A stretch of DNA of 64,000 nucleotides, taken from the NCBI GenBank assembly GCA_958295665.1, contig OY282559.1:269174347-269238346 (forward strand), given 5' to 3'. Positions 1 to 10,121 of this stretch are shown here, one piece after another (position 1 is the stretch's first letter; each line of letters opens with the position of its first letter). This stretch comes from Tipula vernalis (lineage: Eukaryota; Arthropoda; Insecta; Diptera; Tipulidae). A program made the translations under genes and the position numbers. The notes beneath the pieces were generated by a model. The model saw only the letters and a list, made by a program, of their open reading frames with translations. It was not told where the DNA came from and ran no database searches.

Positions 1-650
1 TTCATTGTGATGTTCATCACTTCAAAGTCAAGAAAAATTATTAAAGTTCATTTATGCTCATGAACTTTTTTCTGTGCTTTATCTGAAACATGTTTTAATA
101 TGGTAGTCTGGTAGTTCTTGAAATTATCAGTCGAGTATGGGTAAGCGTATCTGGTATTGCTAATTTTATCATTACTACGCGCAAGCTGCTCTGCCACGTC
201 AAGGCTGTGATGTTGGTGAAGTTTATCCATAGATGAGTACGGAAACTGTAGGGATGTTTGAATCCTGAGAGAGGAATGAGAATAAAGTTGTGAATGAGGT
301 ATATGGATTGAAGATTGCATGCTGATAGCGGATATATATATACACGTATATATTTCTTTTTAGTTTTTTTGGATTTTTTATTTTTATTTGTTTTTCTATG
401 TACATTTGTTTTTCGAATTCAAAAAAATATTAATTCAATACAAGTAATAAAATTAAAAGCAAATAATTATCATTAAATACAACAATAAATACACTATGTA
501 ATATTAATATTATATATTCCAATTTTTTTTGCTATATCGCAATATGATTAATTACTGCTGTAAAATCACCACTTCCATGATCCTGTTACTAAAGCTCGAT
601 ATCCCCGTACAATGTTTTATTTCTATTGTTAGACTGTGCTGCATCATCAC
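1..650. other. AT-rich non-coding stretch
   Basis: No recognisable gene. A 90-codon open frame on the minus strand (48-320) has no motif that I recognise and low-complexity composition, so it is not called. The stretch ends in a TA microsatellite. Confidence 0.5.
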
Positions 651-652
<2 letters not shown>

Positions 653-746
<94 letters not shown>

Positions 747-760
747 TAAATATATCTATA

Positions 761-838
<78 letters not shown>

Positions 839-842
839 TATG
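653..842. repeat. (TA)n microsatellite
   Basis: About 190 bp of almost pure TA dinucleotides with a short interruption near 740-765 (TATCTATATC-type units). The Tyr-Ile-rich open frames crossing it on both strands are artefacts of the repeat. Confidence 0.97.
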
Positions 843-1009
843 CTACTATACGACTATATTGTATCTTTTAACTTACGATTTCCTTAAGAATTTTTATTGC
901 TGAAAATTCTTAATCGTGGATGTCGACTAAATTTTGGCGGTTTTCGAATATTATTTAACATCCATTGACAATGTTTCTTGATGAGCACTAATATCATAAA
1001 ATTAACAAC

Positions 1010-3220
1010 TTATTTACGATGGTTAAAACATTCATTATTTAATGAAAACCATTCCGCATGTTCTGCTAAACTATTTATTTTTTCCACACAACTTTCCACA
1101 ATTATGCTTTTAATATTTCTTTCGTGTGATCTGTTCTTAAAAATGGTTCTAAAGTGTTCAATCTGTAGTTTGCAAATAAAAAAAAATTGTTGGTTTGGAG
1201 ATTTCAACGATCCAAAGGTGTTATCATTATAATAATTTTTGTTATATAAAAGGTATTCGTTTTCCAATTGAACACTATTATTTGATAACATCTCATCTTG
1301 TATAAACTTTTGGCAATTAATCTTACCCATCACCTTAAAAACTACGTATTCGACAAAATATTTCATTGAATTTTCTTCTAAATCGGTTGTAACATTCATT
1401 GATTAACAGATTTCGCACAATCCCTCATTTGGCTCAGTATCATCTGCCGGTTCTATATCATTTGCCGCTTATATATTTGCTGATTCATCATTAAATTCTC
1501 CAATTAAAAATATATCATCATCTGTTTCACAATTAGAGTAGTTTGATTTGATAATATTATTAAACTGTTGTAATGTTGGGTTTTTATTGTTGCCTCTTTT
1601 ATACCTGACCTGGGCAAATAGATTTTCAATGGGATCTTGATTAAGGGCGATTTGTTAAAATAAATGTAATTTTGTTTTCCTTATTATTAAAAAAGCCGCT
1701 AGCCAATAATAAGGTGGCTGTTATTGTTTGAACCAAGCCATCGATACAATAAATTGATTTAGCGCCACAATAGGAAGTGTTTGAAAAATATTGTAATGCC
1801 CTTTTTAATGTTTGGCAGGCTATGTTTTCATCCATTAAAGCACAGTTATAAGGGTTGGTAGTAAACGATGATCTGCTATTTAAGCAATCAAATAATTTAT
1901 TTATAAGATCAAAACACTTTGATGTTGAAACAGCTAACGCTTCATTTTCGAATAGTTTTAAGTCTACTCCGGTTTTTATTCCAGCAACAACACTCCTGCT
2001 AAAAATCTGAGTAGCATATCGAACTCGCATCTTCTCAAACGTATTTGGATATATATAGAAGTGAGTTTTGGACATAATTTGGTTGTAGAATTTCGTTCAC
2101 AATTATATAATTGTTGAATTATGCTCCAGCACACGGTACCATCTGGACAAATATATTTTGTTCCCTTCATCAAATTATTGCGCAATGACTTCACATGACT
2201 TCAAATGACAGATATCATATAGACAAAAGATTTTGTTATCACCGTAATAAAAATATGGATGTTCCTTTGTTACATTTAGGGCGCTAAAACATTTTCTATT
2301 ATTACTACCTTGGTCACAAATTATAGCTGATACATTTAAGCCAACGGTATTGCAAATATCTATATTTTCATATATCATTTTTTTTAAATCACTACCCGAA
2401 ATATTTGATTTTGCGGCATAGTAGTTAAGAACAAACTTCCATTTAGAAAAAAGGCGTCTTATCATAAACACACATACTGTTTGGGCTAAAGAAGGTACTC
2501 TTATACGTATCGATAATCTTGAAATCATTGAATTTCATCGTGAACTTCATTGTATGATAAATTTTGCCTAATTTTTATTTCATCAAAAAGGGGGGTTACA
2601 AAACGGTCTCTTGGTTTCAGATGTTCTACAGTAGCCCGTAACCCATTTATTAAAACATTATTTGTGCCCGGTCTCAAATTTTGAATAGGTCGTCATTAAA
2701 TAATAAAGGATTTCGATGGTAAATTAAAATTTAAATTATTCCTCATATAAAAATAATTAGCTGGCGAATTGTAATACAATGATTGTGCTACATGTTTTTG
2801 TGGGCCTGAGAAAACATATTTTTTGTTTGGCGCTAGCGTCATTTCAACGAAAGATTTCGCAGTAGGCTCAATCACATTTCGTTCATTAAGTACCTCAATC
2901 AACGATTTTTTTCTTTCATTGACTAATCAGTAACTTATGATTTAATTTCCTATATTGCTCGATAGTTTTTATTGATCGGACACATGTGTCACAAGTAAAA
3001 TCGTCACTACAAGTATTTTTTACAGCTATATGGGCCATCGTAATTTGTTAACTCTGGAGGTATTTTATCACGAGGGGATGATGGATATTTATTCAAAGTA
3101 CTTTGGTAAATTTTAATATTAATATATCGAGCAGGAACTGGAGATTCAGGAGGTACTATATTTTCGGATGGTAAATTTTCGGTTGGAAATGCAGTCTTCA
3201 AAAGCCTTTTTTGACCAATA
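1010..3220 (-). pseudogene. P/THAP9-like transposase, body and C-terminus (broken)
   Basis: A DNA-cutting transposase of the P/THAP9 type, now in several frames. In coding order, the piece at 3007-3220 holds the linker after the THAP domain. The piece at 2696-2902 holds the motif LYYNSPANYFYM and a NLPSKS stretch, typical of the segment before the nuclease domain. The piece at 2175-2528 begins the RNase-H-like domain and contains ICDQGSNNR, with a catalytic-type Asp, and YDICHL. The piece at 1976-2194 continues with KSLRNNLMKG and PDGTVCW. The piece at 1641-2075 carries YPNTFEKMRV. The piece at 1010-1399 matches the C-terminal part. A 10-bp tandem duplication (2185-2194 and 2195-2204) causes the frameshift between YDICHL and KSLRNN. 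Another shift lies near 2060-2080. It is non-functional as it stands. Confidence 0.85.
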
Positions 3221-3634
3221 TACAGGGTGTCCGGGTTTGGGATGCTGATCCGTCATGGGGTGATTCCTTGGTTCATTCTGAGAAACAAATCGTATGTGGA
3301 GGGGAATCCATTTTTGATATCCTTTGAGATACAGGGTGTTTAAAAAATTTGGTTCAGAAAAAAAGTACACCCAAATATTAAACTGTAACTTCCAAAATAT
3401 TTATCGGAGAGCAACCAACTTAGTCTTATTTGGTTGGTAATCGTATAGGCTATTATTAAGGTTTAAGTGGTTATCTTCTATCTGCATCCGTTTGAGAGCT
3501 ATGGTGATTTAAAGTAAAAAAAAATATTTGTTTTTTATAAAATCGAGTTTTTCTCAAAAAAAAACCGTTAGAATTTTTTCTTTTGTTTATTTAATTTTAA
3601 TTTGTCATGATCTCCTCTACAATCCCTCAATACA
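3221..3634. repeat. Left long terminal inverted repeat of mariner-type element
   Basis: Pairs with 4974-5389 in inverse orientation with only scattered differences, from TACAGGGTGTCCGGG inwards to the AATCCCTCAATAC region. Arms this long are far above the roughly 30 bp usual for mariner. Confidence 0.93.
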
Positions 3635-3785
3635 AAGTTTGGGTCGAGGAGTTATAAAAGGTGCTCAAAATGTCCTCCTTGTGATTGAATACATGCTAAT
3701 ATTCGTTTTAGTATGCCTTTGGTTAATTCAATTCTTGGTAATTCTTCCCTTATCTGTTGTGCTGCTGCGTGTATTCATTGTATAA

Positions 3786-4722
3786 GTTCTTCTTTTGTTT
3801 CAATTTCTTTGGAGTATACAAGCGCCTTCATCCTTCCCCATACATAAAAATCCAATACCGTAAGATCGGGGGATCTTGCAGGCCAATGAATTGGACCATT
3901 TCTTCCAATCCAATTATTTGGATAATTTTCGTTAAAAAATTCCTAACATTATTATGGTAGTGACAAGGTGCACCATCATGTTGGTATGTATGCGAGAATC
4001 TACTTAAAATGGGAACATCATCAAAAAGGAGTGGCAAATCGTTTTGTAAAAAATGTAAATAACGTTCACCATTTAATCTAGGTGGTAATATGAATGGTCC
4101 AATTAATTTATCGCCAATTACACCAGCCCATACGTTTACACTGAATCGGTGCTGAAATGATATTTGTTTTTTTCGAATGAGGATTTTCAGCAGCCCACGT
4201 GTGTAGATTGTGAAAGTTTGTTATGCCATCTCTTGTGAATTGAGATTCAACCGTCCATAAGATACGTTTCACAAAACTTGCATTGCCCAAATTCCTTTCC
4301 ATCAACAAATTACAAAACTCCAATCTTGTAGTGCGGTCTATTGGTAATAGTTGTTGAACGGGTGTTGTATGGTATGGATGAAGATTCTCCTTGTGCAATA
4401 CTTGATGAATTCGATAGCGAGAGACGTTTAATTGTAAAGCGAGCCTCCTTATGCTAATAGAAGGATTTTCTGTTACATTACGGATTATACCTTCGTCGAC
4501 ATCCAAATGGTTTGGTGAGACTGAATGGGGCTCCGCCCGAGTATTCGATCTTGTTACGATATTTGGCAGTCTCCTATGAATATTTATAAATACTCTTGCG
4601 TCAGGAATGCGACGTGTTGGAAATCTGAGTTGATATTCATTGCGAGCTCGTACTGCATTACCATCGCAAAATCCGTAAACAAAATGGATATCAATGTACT
4701 CCTCACCTGAGAACTGTGCCAT
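3786..4722 (-). pseudogene. mariner/IS630-type transposase, inactive
   Basis: The ATG at 4722 starts a 204-codon frame opening with the MAQ...EEY..IHFVYGFCDGNA block, then a helix-turn-helix region around residues 85-125 (RRLALQLNVSRYRIHQVLH), then the start of the DDE domain. The family usually reads FTDEATFTRDG at the first catalytic Asp; here it is WTVESQFTRDG, so that Asp is replaced by Val. A frameshift follows. The second Asp lies in QHDGAPCH (ORF 3828-4037). The third, in SPDLTVLDF, is in yet another frame near 3860. A lost catalytic residue plus two frameshifts means no activity. Confidence 0.88.
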
Positions 4723-4973
4723 TATAATATTAGTTTTATAAAATTAATTAAAATTTTGATTCACAACACTAGATAATATCTCGAAACTAATGACTGAATC
4801 TGAAAATATTTAGTTTTTGTTTTTTCAACATTTAAACAAATGAGTTGATAATCATCGCCTACTGTTTTACAGATCAAAATAAAATTGGTAAAATATTAAC
4901 ACTATAACATCTCTTAATTAGATTGAGAATAAACGGAATACGAAGAAAACTATGGCACGTGGGTACAAGTAAT

Positions 4974-5389
4974 GTATTGGGGGATTGTAGAGGAGATCAT
5001 GACAAATTAAAATTAAATAAACAAAAGAAAAAATTAAAACGGTTTTTTTTTGAGAAAAACTCGATTTTATAAAAAACAAATATTTTTTTTTTTACTTTAA
5101 ATCACCATAGCTCTCAAACGGATGCAGATACAAGATAACCACTTAAACCTTAATAATAGCCTATACGATTACCAACCAAATAAGACTAAGTTGGTTGCTC
5201 TCCGATAAATATTTTGGAAGTTACAGTTTAATATTTGGGTGTACTTTTTTTCTGAACCAAATTTTTTAAACACCCTGTATCTCAAAGGATATCAAAAGTG
5301 GATCCCCCCTCCACATACGATTTGTTTCTCAGAATGAACCAAGGAATCACCCCATGGCGGATCAGCATCCCAAACCCGGACACCCTGTA
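4974..5389. repeat. Right long terminal inverted repeat of mariner-type element
   Basis: Inverse partner of 3221-3634. It ends CCCGGACACCCTGTA at 5389 and is followed directly by a second CGGACACCCTGTA (5391-5403), as if the tip had been duplicated. Confidence 0.93.
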
Positions 5390-5403
5390 TCGGACACCCT
5401 GTA

Positions 5404-5532
5404 AGCAATCAACCATTCTTTAGCTTGCTCTACATTTTTCGGAAAGCGAAAAAATCTAAAATGTGAATTTTTTCTAGAAGCTTCACAATTATCAATTATA
5501 CAAGTAACACCTGATTTGATATTGTTATTCAT
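5404..5532 (-). pseudogene. THAP zinc-finger N-terminus of the P-like transposase
   Basis: The ATG at 5532-5530 opens a 43-residue reading with Cys11 and Cys16 (C-x4-C), a FRFP motif at residues 28-31 and Trp40. These are the first half of a THAP DNA-binding domain, which in P elements recognises the transposon ends. The reading then meets the mariner element. If one TA target copy is kept, the frame continues into the piece at 3007-3201 (KTAFPTENLPSENI), which looks like the AVPTIF end of a THAP domain. The residues between, including the expected C-x2-H zinc pair, are missing, either by deletion or because an intron or exon was lost. Confidence 0.8.
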
Positions 5533-5560
5533 ATTATACTTAAATATTGTACTGTTACAC

Positions 5561-5850
5561 TAAACGATTGTAAATCAAAAAATTTAATTTAAGGTTTATT
5601 TTAAGTAGAAAAATAAAACAAGACCAAATGTACACAACGATTTTTATAGCATGAAATCAAACTGGCTGAAAAATATTGAAATTGAAACAAAACAAACGTC
5701 TGAAATATGAATACACATCCAACCGAACAGACGTTTTTGTTTTTAAACGATTTTATTGCCTTTAAATTTTATATTTTTTTAATACTCGTAGAGGGAGGGA
5801 CTATAGCAAAACCAACAAAAAAGTCTTATCAAGTCATACAATACAAACAC
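5561..5850. other. Non-coding AT-rich DNA beside the P-like element
   Basis: Probably includes the 5' end of the P-like element. No open frame or repeat that I can name. Confidence 0.4.
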
Positions 5851-5933
5851 TTAAGGTTGATTCACCAGATTTGTCCATTGTGCTCGTCGAAAAAATGACA
5901 ACTTGACGGAGTTAAAACCCGAGTTAAAAATAT

Positions 5934-6691
5934 TGTTACGTTTTTGCCTTGTCAATCAAGATTCGTATCACTGGATTGTGAATAATACAAACTCAATTCA
6001 ATTTATCACCAACGAATTTATTTATTTTACAAAATTTATTACAACACAGTTTATTAATAAAAATTCACAAAATCACTTTATATAAATTATTTTTAAATTT
6101 TACTGATCACTTTTACTTTATTTATCGCACTACAACACTTTTTAAATCACTGTTTAAATTCCTTTTAATCTTTATACTATCGCTTACCAAATATTACTAA
6201 TAATCTTACAAGTTTACTCTATCGCGTTCCAAATACTAATAATCCAATTCGATCTTGTTCGCCTTTTTATATACACAAACCAAGCTTCTCGAAAGTTCAC
6301 GACTTTTCCAGTTGGAATAGCGTAGAAACATTAAGCGCGTTTTTTTTTCTCTCCGGATAGCTGCTATCGAGAGCCGTCATTTTTCTATGCTTAAATTTAA
6401 TTTTGACGCGCTATTTATTGGTAAACTAAACTTATTTAACATCAAACTATCATTTTTAATTCAATTGTTTAGCGAAAACTTATATAAAAAATATTTGGCT
6501 CTACCTATTTATACGAAGCGCTATCCGGAGCCATATTTTATATGACGGCTCTCGAAAGCAGCTATCCGGAGCGAATAAAAAAACACTACAATTACGTAAC
6601 AATTTTTATCATGGAAAATTCCATTTAGTACAGTAAAACATTGAGCTATTAGTTTTACTTATTCTATTACACACTAGGTGTCACCGTCACA
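5934..6691 (-). mobile_element. Solo LTR, copy 1 (minus orientation), with nested MITE
   Basis: Starts TGTTACGTTTTTGCC and ends GTCACA, flanked by a 4-bp duplication ATAT (5930-5933 and 6692-6695). Its inverse is the LTR at 7238-7694, apart from a roughly 250-bp insertion at about 6334-6586. A TATA-like box and polyadenylation-like AATAAA signals read on the minus strand. TG..CA ends and a 4-bp duplication fit a Gypsy-type LTR. No internal region remains. Confidence 0.82.
6334..6586. mobile_element. MITE inserted in solo LTR copy 1
   Basis: Inverted repeats CTCCGGATAGCTGC...GAGAGCCGTCAT at 6351-6380 and their inverse at 6542-6571 differ at about one position. Poly-T/A tracts lie outside them. 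The sister LTR at 7238-7694 lacks this block and gives the empty site. Flanks ACATTA and ACAATTA look like a diverged duplication of about 7 bp. A third half-copy, CTATCCGGAG, lies inside near 6521-6530. Confidence 0.82.
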
Positions 6692-6811
6692 ATATGTTAT
6701 CTCGTTGGACACAAAAGAGAGATACCATATTTTTAACTTGGTTTTCAACTCCGTCAAGTTGTCATTTTCTTGACGAGCTCAATAGAAAAATCTAGTGAAT
6801 CAACCTTTAAG

Positions 6812-7237
6812 GTTTAAAAAAGTAGACTATATTTGCTTATAAACACAATCCGAACAAATCTGTTTTTGTTGTTGTTTAAATGACAAAACCAATAAATAAT
6901 ACAGTATTTTTTTGATAGGTTCTGTGTAAAGGGCGAACGAGACGGCTTGTATAAACTTTTTTGTTGATTTTGAGTCCTTGACTATTCAAATAAAAAAATG
7001 TAATAAATTTAGATGTAATAGTGCGTGATAAAATTTAAAATCCAGACAGAGAAAAATTGCTGCGCTTGTATATGTTTACAATAGTAATAATTGGGAGTAT
7101 ATGAAGGAAAAAAAATCGAGTTTTTTTATTTTTTTATTTACAGTTATCATTTCGTGTAACAATTTCATACTCCGTATGAAATTGTTACATCTCTATTATA
7201 TACTGATCTCTGCTTTCACTTATTTGCAATTTCTTAC
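6812..7237. other. Non-coding spacer between the opposed solo LTRs
   Basis: AT-rich, no gene. It contains a perfect hairpin at 7155-7189. Confidence 0.5.
7155..7189. repeat. Perfect 16-bp inverted repeat with 3-nt loop
   Basis: TGTAACAATTTCATAC, loop TCC, then the exact inverse GTATGAAATTGTTACA. TGTAAC/GTTACA also resembles the tips of the neighbouring LTR family, so this may be two abutting, inverted LTR ends. Confidence 0.9.
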
Positions 7238-7694
7238 TGTAACTGTGACACCTAGTATGAAATAGAATAAGTTAAATCAATAGCTCAATGTTTAACTGTA
7301 CTAAAATGGAGTTTTCGATGGTAAAATTGTTCTAAATGTTTCTACGCTATTCTAAATAGAAAAATCGTGAGCTTTCTAGAAGTTTGGTTTGTGTATATAA
7401 AAAGGCGAACGAAGTCGAATTGGATTATTAGTGTTTAGTAAGTGATAGTGTAAAGATTAAAAAGGAATAAAAAGTGATTTAAAAAGTGTTTTTCTGCGAA
7501 ATAAAATTTATAAGTGTACAGTAAAATTGTTTGAATAATTTATATAAAGTGATTTTGTGAATTAAAATTAATAAATTGTGTTGTAATAATTTTCGTGTGA
7601 AAATAAATAAATTCGTTGTTGAAAAATTGAATTGATTTTGTTTTATTCACAATCCAGTGATACGAACCTTGAGTGACAAGGCAAAAACGTAACA
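7238..7694 (+). mobile_element. Solo LTR, copy 2 (plus orientation)
   Basis: Begins TGTAACTGTGACACC and ends GCAAAAACGTAACA. Flanks TTAC (7234-7237) and ATAC (7695-7698) are a 3-of-4 match to a 4-bp duplication. It is the uninterrupted inverse of copy 1. It carries a TATA-like box about 155 bp in and AATAAA-type signals downstream. It points at the gene starting at 7894. Confidence 0.8.
7394..7403 (+). promoter_or_regulatory. TATA-like box of the solo LTR
   Basis: TATATAAAAA within the plus-oriented LTR, about 500 bp upstream of the ATG at 7894. The equivalent site in copy 1 faces the other way. That it drives transcription is inference from position and sequence. Confidence 0.45.
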
Positions 7695-7893
7695 ATACTA
7701 AATAACTTGGGTAACTTTGACCATTTTTTGAATTTATTCTAAATTTTCCATAGAATTGTCTATTATCGCTAAAATTTACCGTCCGGATTTCATGATAGTG
7801 ATCCAGCCAAAAAAAACAAAATAAAACATTATATGTAGCTTTGTTTGTAAAGGAATATAGTGTTTAATGAGATTTTGATTAAAATACCGTATC

Positions 7894-8800
7894 ATGGAGT
7901 CAACTGTGAGCCAACTAAACCAAGGTCAACAAAAGCGTGTGTCGCAATTTCAAGATAACGAGAAGCATGTGCCAAAAAGTAAGTGTTTACAATGACGTTT
8001 CGATTCGCTTTTCTTCAAAGTTTTTATCCATGCCATAATATGTCCAAATGTCAAACTGTCAGTATTATGGACCTTATAAAACAAAGGAAATTTCTGTTTA
8101 AGAATAAAGGCAAAGTTCCACAAGATCAATTTTTGACACGATTTATTGCACCATATAGAAAATAACAGCATCGCCCATCTACATCTGAAAAACATAAACC
8201 CCGAAAATTTTCATGTGCCTATTTTGTTTTAAGTAAAAAGAAGCCGACTTGTGTGTGCAAAAAATTCTTTCAGGCGACATTTTTAATTATTAATCGCCGA
8301 CTAAATACCATTGCAAAGACGTTGTACAATGGAGACATACCCAAGGAAAACCGGGGTGGTGATAGAAAGGCAACAAAACACAACGCCAAGCGAGAAAAGT
8401 TATCATTGTTTTTGAAGTCTGTTCCTGCAAAAGAGAGCCACTGCAACAGATAGAAATCTGTTCACTGTTATTTGTCAAGTGAGTTGAGTCATACTGACAT
8501 TTTTCTGGAAAATATTTAATACTTTGAATATTGGATTTTCTAGTCCAGCATCTGATGTTTGTGGAACTTGTTTCATGTTAAAAAACAAACTAAAATCAGA
8601 GAAAGATGATATGAAGAAACAGGAATACAGAACTCAGCACAGGGTACATAAATTAAAAGCGAACACATTTTATAAAATACTTAAAAAAGATGTACCTAAA
8701 TCACTAACACTGTGCTTTGACCTGCAACAGGTACAGCCGTTACCTAAATCCCCGATAGGCATGCATTTTATTTAAGACCACTAGGTCTTTATACAATGTG
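7894..8800 (+). pseudogene. Unnamed insect gene family, 5' part (interrupted by BEL)
   Basis: ATG at 7894 reads MESTVSQLNQGQQKRVSQF and reaches a good splice donor (AAAAAGTAAGTG, GT at 7979). The next conserved block (about 8020-8160) is rich in basic residues. Then come FSCAYFVLSKKKPTCVCKKFF (8208-8270 region), an ENRGGDRK motif with SVPAKESHCNR, then SSPASDVCGTC, HRVHKLKA and LCFDLQQVQPLPKSP (8524-8775). Many insect genomes carry multi-copy uncharacterised proteins with this architecture. Stops at 8163 and 8451 and a shift before 8524 break it. The Asp in FDLQQ together with the later DGCGGQ looks like an RNase-H/DDE fold, which is my inference. Confidence 0.72.
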
Positions 8801-8973
8801 TGTTGAATTAGATGAATTCCTGAAATAAAAATTAAATTAAATATTTATACTTAGTTTGTTTTGTATCGATGACAGTTCATTGATATTATTGAGAATCATT
8901 TGTGTGATTTTACTGTATTCAGTTTAATTTAGTATTATGTATATTTATTGCTTTATAAGCATCATTTTTTACA
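8801..8973 (+). repeat. 5' LTR of BEL-1
   Basis: Starts TGTTGAATTAGATGAATTCC and ends TTTTTTACA, immediately before the primer-binding site. Only the first 37 bp are repeated at 14337-14373. At 173 bp it is short for a BEL LTR, so an internal deletion is possible. Confidence 0.8.
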
Positions 8974-8990
8974 TGGTCCTTCGAGCCGGA
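8974..8990 (+). promoter_or_regulatory. BEL-type tRNA primer-binding site
   Basis: TGGTCCTTCGAGCCGGA directly abuts the LTR end ACA. It is the site where a tRNA primes minus-strand cDNA synthesis. The same 17-mer occurs on the minus strand at 33511-33527. Confidence 0.85.
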
Positions 8991-9239
8991 TCCATTTTGA
9001 TCTTTTTTGGAATTGTAAGATTTTTTTTTTTTGAAAAACTATTAAGTGAATTTCATTTCCATAATATTTTCCATTAACTTTGTGATTGTGATTAACTTTT
9101 ATTTGGTGAATATTTAACTCTAAAAAAAAAAATAAAAATAAGTTCAAAGGCATATTAGTGATCTAGTGAAATAAACTCTATAAATTAGTAAAAAACCTAA
9201 CTAAACGAAAAACTAAAGTGGCTAAGTAATAAAAACTAA

Positions 9240-10064
9240 ATGGCGGAAGAATTGGCAGATTTAGTGCGCTGGCGTGGTTCAGCAAAGGCTGCGTTAACGC
9301 ATATGGAAGGATCGATAGGAGCAATGAAGATCGACGAGTCAGTTACTGTTGTTGATTAAAATATACGTCTGGAATATTTAGAAAAAATATTCAACAGTTT
9401 TTCTGACCTAGACGGCGACATTGAAGCACATGGTGCACCTTCTGAGTTGAGAGATTTTGAGAGACGGTATTTTGATGTTAAAGGCAAACTTCGTAGCGCG
9501 GTAAAGAACATCACGGACCGAACAACTCAAGAACAGTTAAATTTTTCTATCGGCAAATTAACGGAACATTAAAAGGAATTGGTGGATGAACTGCACAATA
9601 CCAGTTTCAATCAAAAACTAAGGGACGAGGTTGAGCTTCCCAAAATTAATATACCACCATTTTCGGGCGATTTCTCGCAATTTCCAACATTCGAAGATCT
9701 CTATGAAGTATCGATTCATAAAACACCCATATCTGATGTCCATAAGTTTAAATATTTAAGAGGATTGCTGACCGGAGAAGCGGCTTCATTGATTACCAAT
9801 ATTCCATTAACCAGTGCGAATTACAAGGATGCTTGGGAGAAAATATGCAAGCGATACGACAATGTAACACACATTTCAACTACGTTATTGGACAAATTTT
9901 TTTCACAACCCCATTCAAAAGGGGATCCCAGAAAGTTACGTTTGTTGGCTGATATTACCGATGAAATTTTGCGTGCTTTAAAGGCTTTGGGTGCAGATGT
10001 AGAAAAGAAGGACGTTTGGCTTATCTATATGCTGTTGGATAGGTGTGATGACAAAACTCGATAA
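9240..10064 (+). pseudogene. BEL-1 gag (capsid) reading frame with two in-frame stops
   Basis: ATG at 9240 starts MAEELADLVRWRGSAKAALT, the usual beginning of BEL gag. TAA codons at 9357 and 9570 lie in the same frame. The frame then runs open to 10064 through a DUF1759-type block: LPKINIPPFSGDFSQFPTF, then FKYLRGLLTGEAASLI and WEKICKRYDN. This protein builds the retrotransposon particle in the cytoplasm. The stops leave no full-length product. Confidence 0.87.
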
Positions 10065-10121
10065 ACTTGGGCCTTGGAAGCAAACAAAAACCTTTAAACT
10101 TATAAATTAGCAGGGAAGATT

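Larger units (their letters stand above)
3221..5403 (-). mobile_element. mariner/IS630-type transposon with long TIRs, inserted in the P-like element
   Basis: The element begins TA-CAGGGTGTCCGGG and ends CCCGGACACCCTG-TA at 5389. A further short copy CGGACACCCTGTA ends at 5403. TA at each edge is the target duplication usual for this superfamily. The arms 3221-3634 and 4974-5389 are almost identical inverted repeats of about 410 bp. Inside each arm a second TACAGGGTGT end lies at about 3330 and about 5279. A broken transposase lies between the arms. Confidence 0.92.
950..5560 (-). mobile_element. P-element/THAP9-like DNA transposon, degenerate and split
   Basis: A minus-strand transposon whose pieces, read right to left, follow the P/THAP9 order: a THAP-type zinc finger start, a linker, a coiled-coil or helix region, an RNase-H-like catalytic region, a GTP-binding-like insertion region and a C-terminal region. 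A mariner-type element (3221-5403) separates the first 43 residues from the rest. I could not define its own terminal inverted repeats or the 8-bp target duplication expected of P elements, so the outer limits are approximate. Confidence 0.8.
5851..6810. mobile_element. TTAA-flanked inverted-repeat element carrying a solo LTR
   Basis: Inverted arms at about 5851-5933 and 6727-6810 share GGTTGATTCACYAG at their tips and GACAACTTGACGGAGTT inside. TTAA lies at both outer edges, suggesting a non-autonomous element with a TTAA target, as in the piggyBac superfamily. No coding capacity. A solo LTR (5934-6691) sits between the arms and explains most of the length. Confidence 0.72.

Noticed and set aside
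48..405. Minus-strand frames of 60 and 90 codons at the window start
   Set aside because: No motif, low complexity, overlapping frames, no flanking gene signals.
529..903. Open frames of 60-124 codons rich in Tyr-Ile across the TA repeat
   Set aside because: They are pure translations of the TA microsatellite, present on both strands.
7155..7189. Hairpin read as a transcription terminator
   Set aside because: Rho-independent terminators are bacterial; this is insect DNA, and the hairpin resembles LTR tips.
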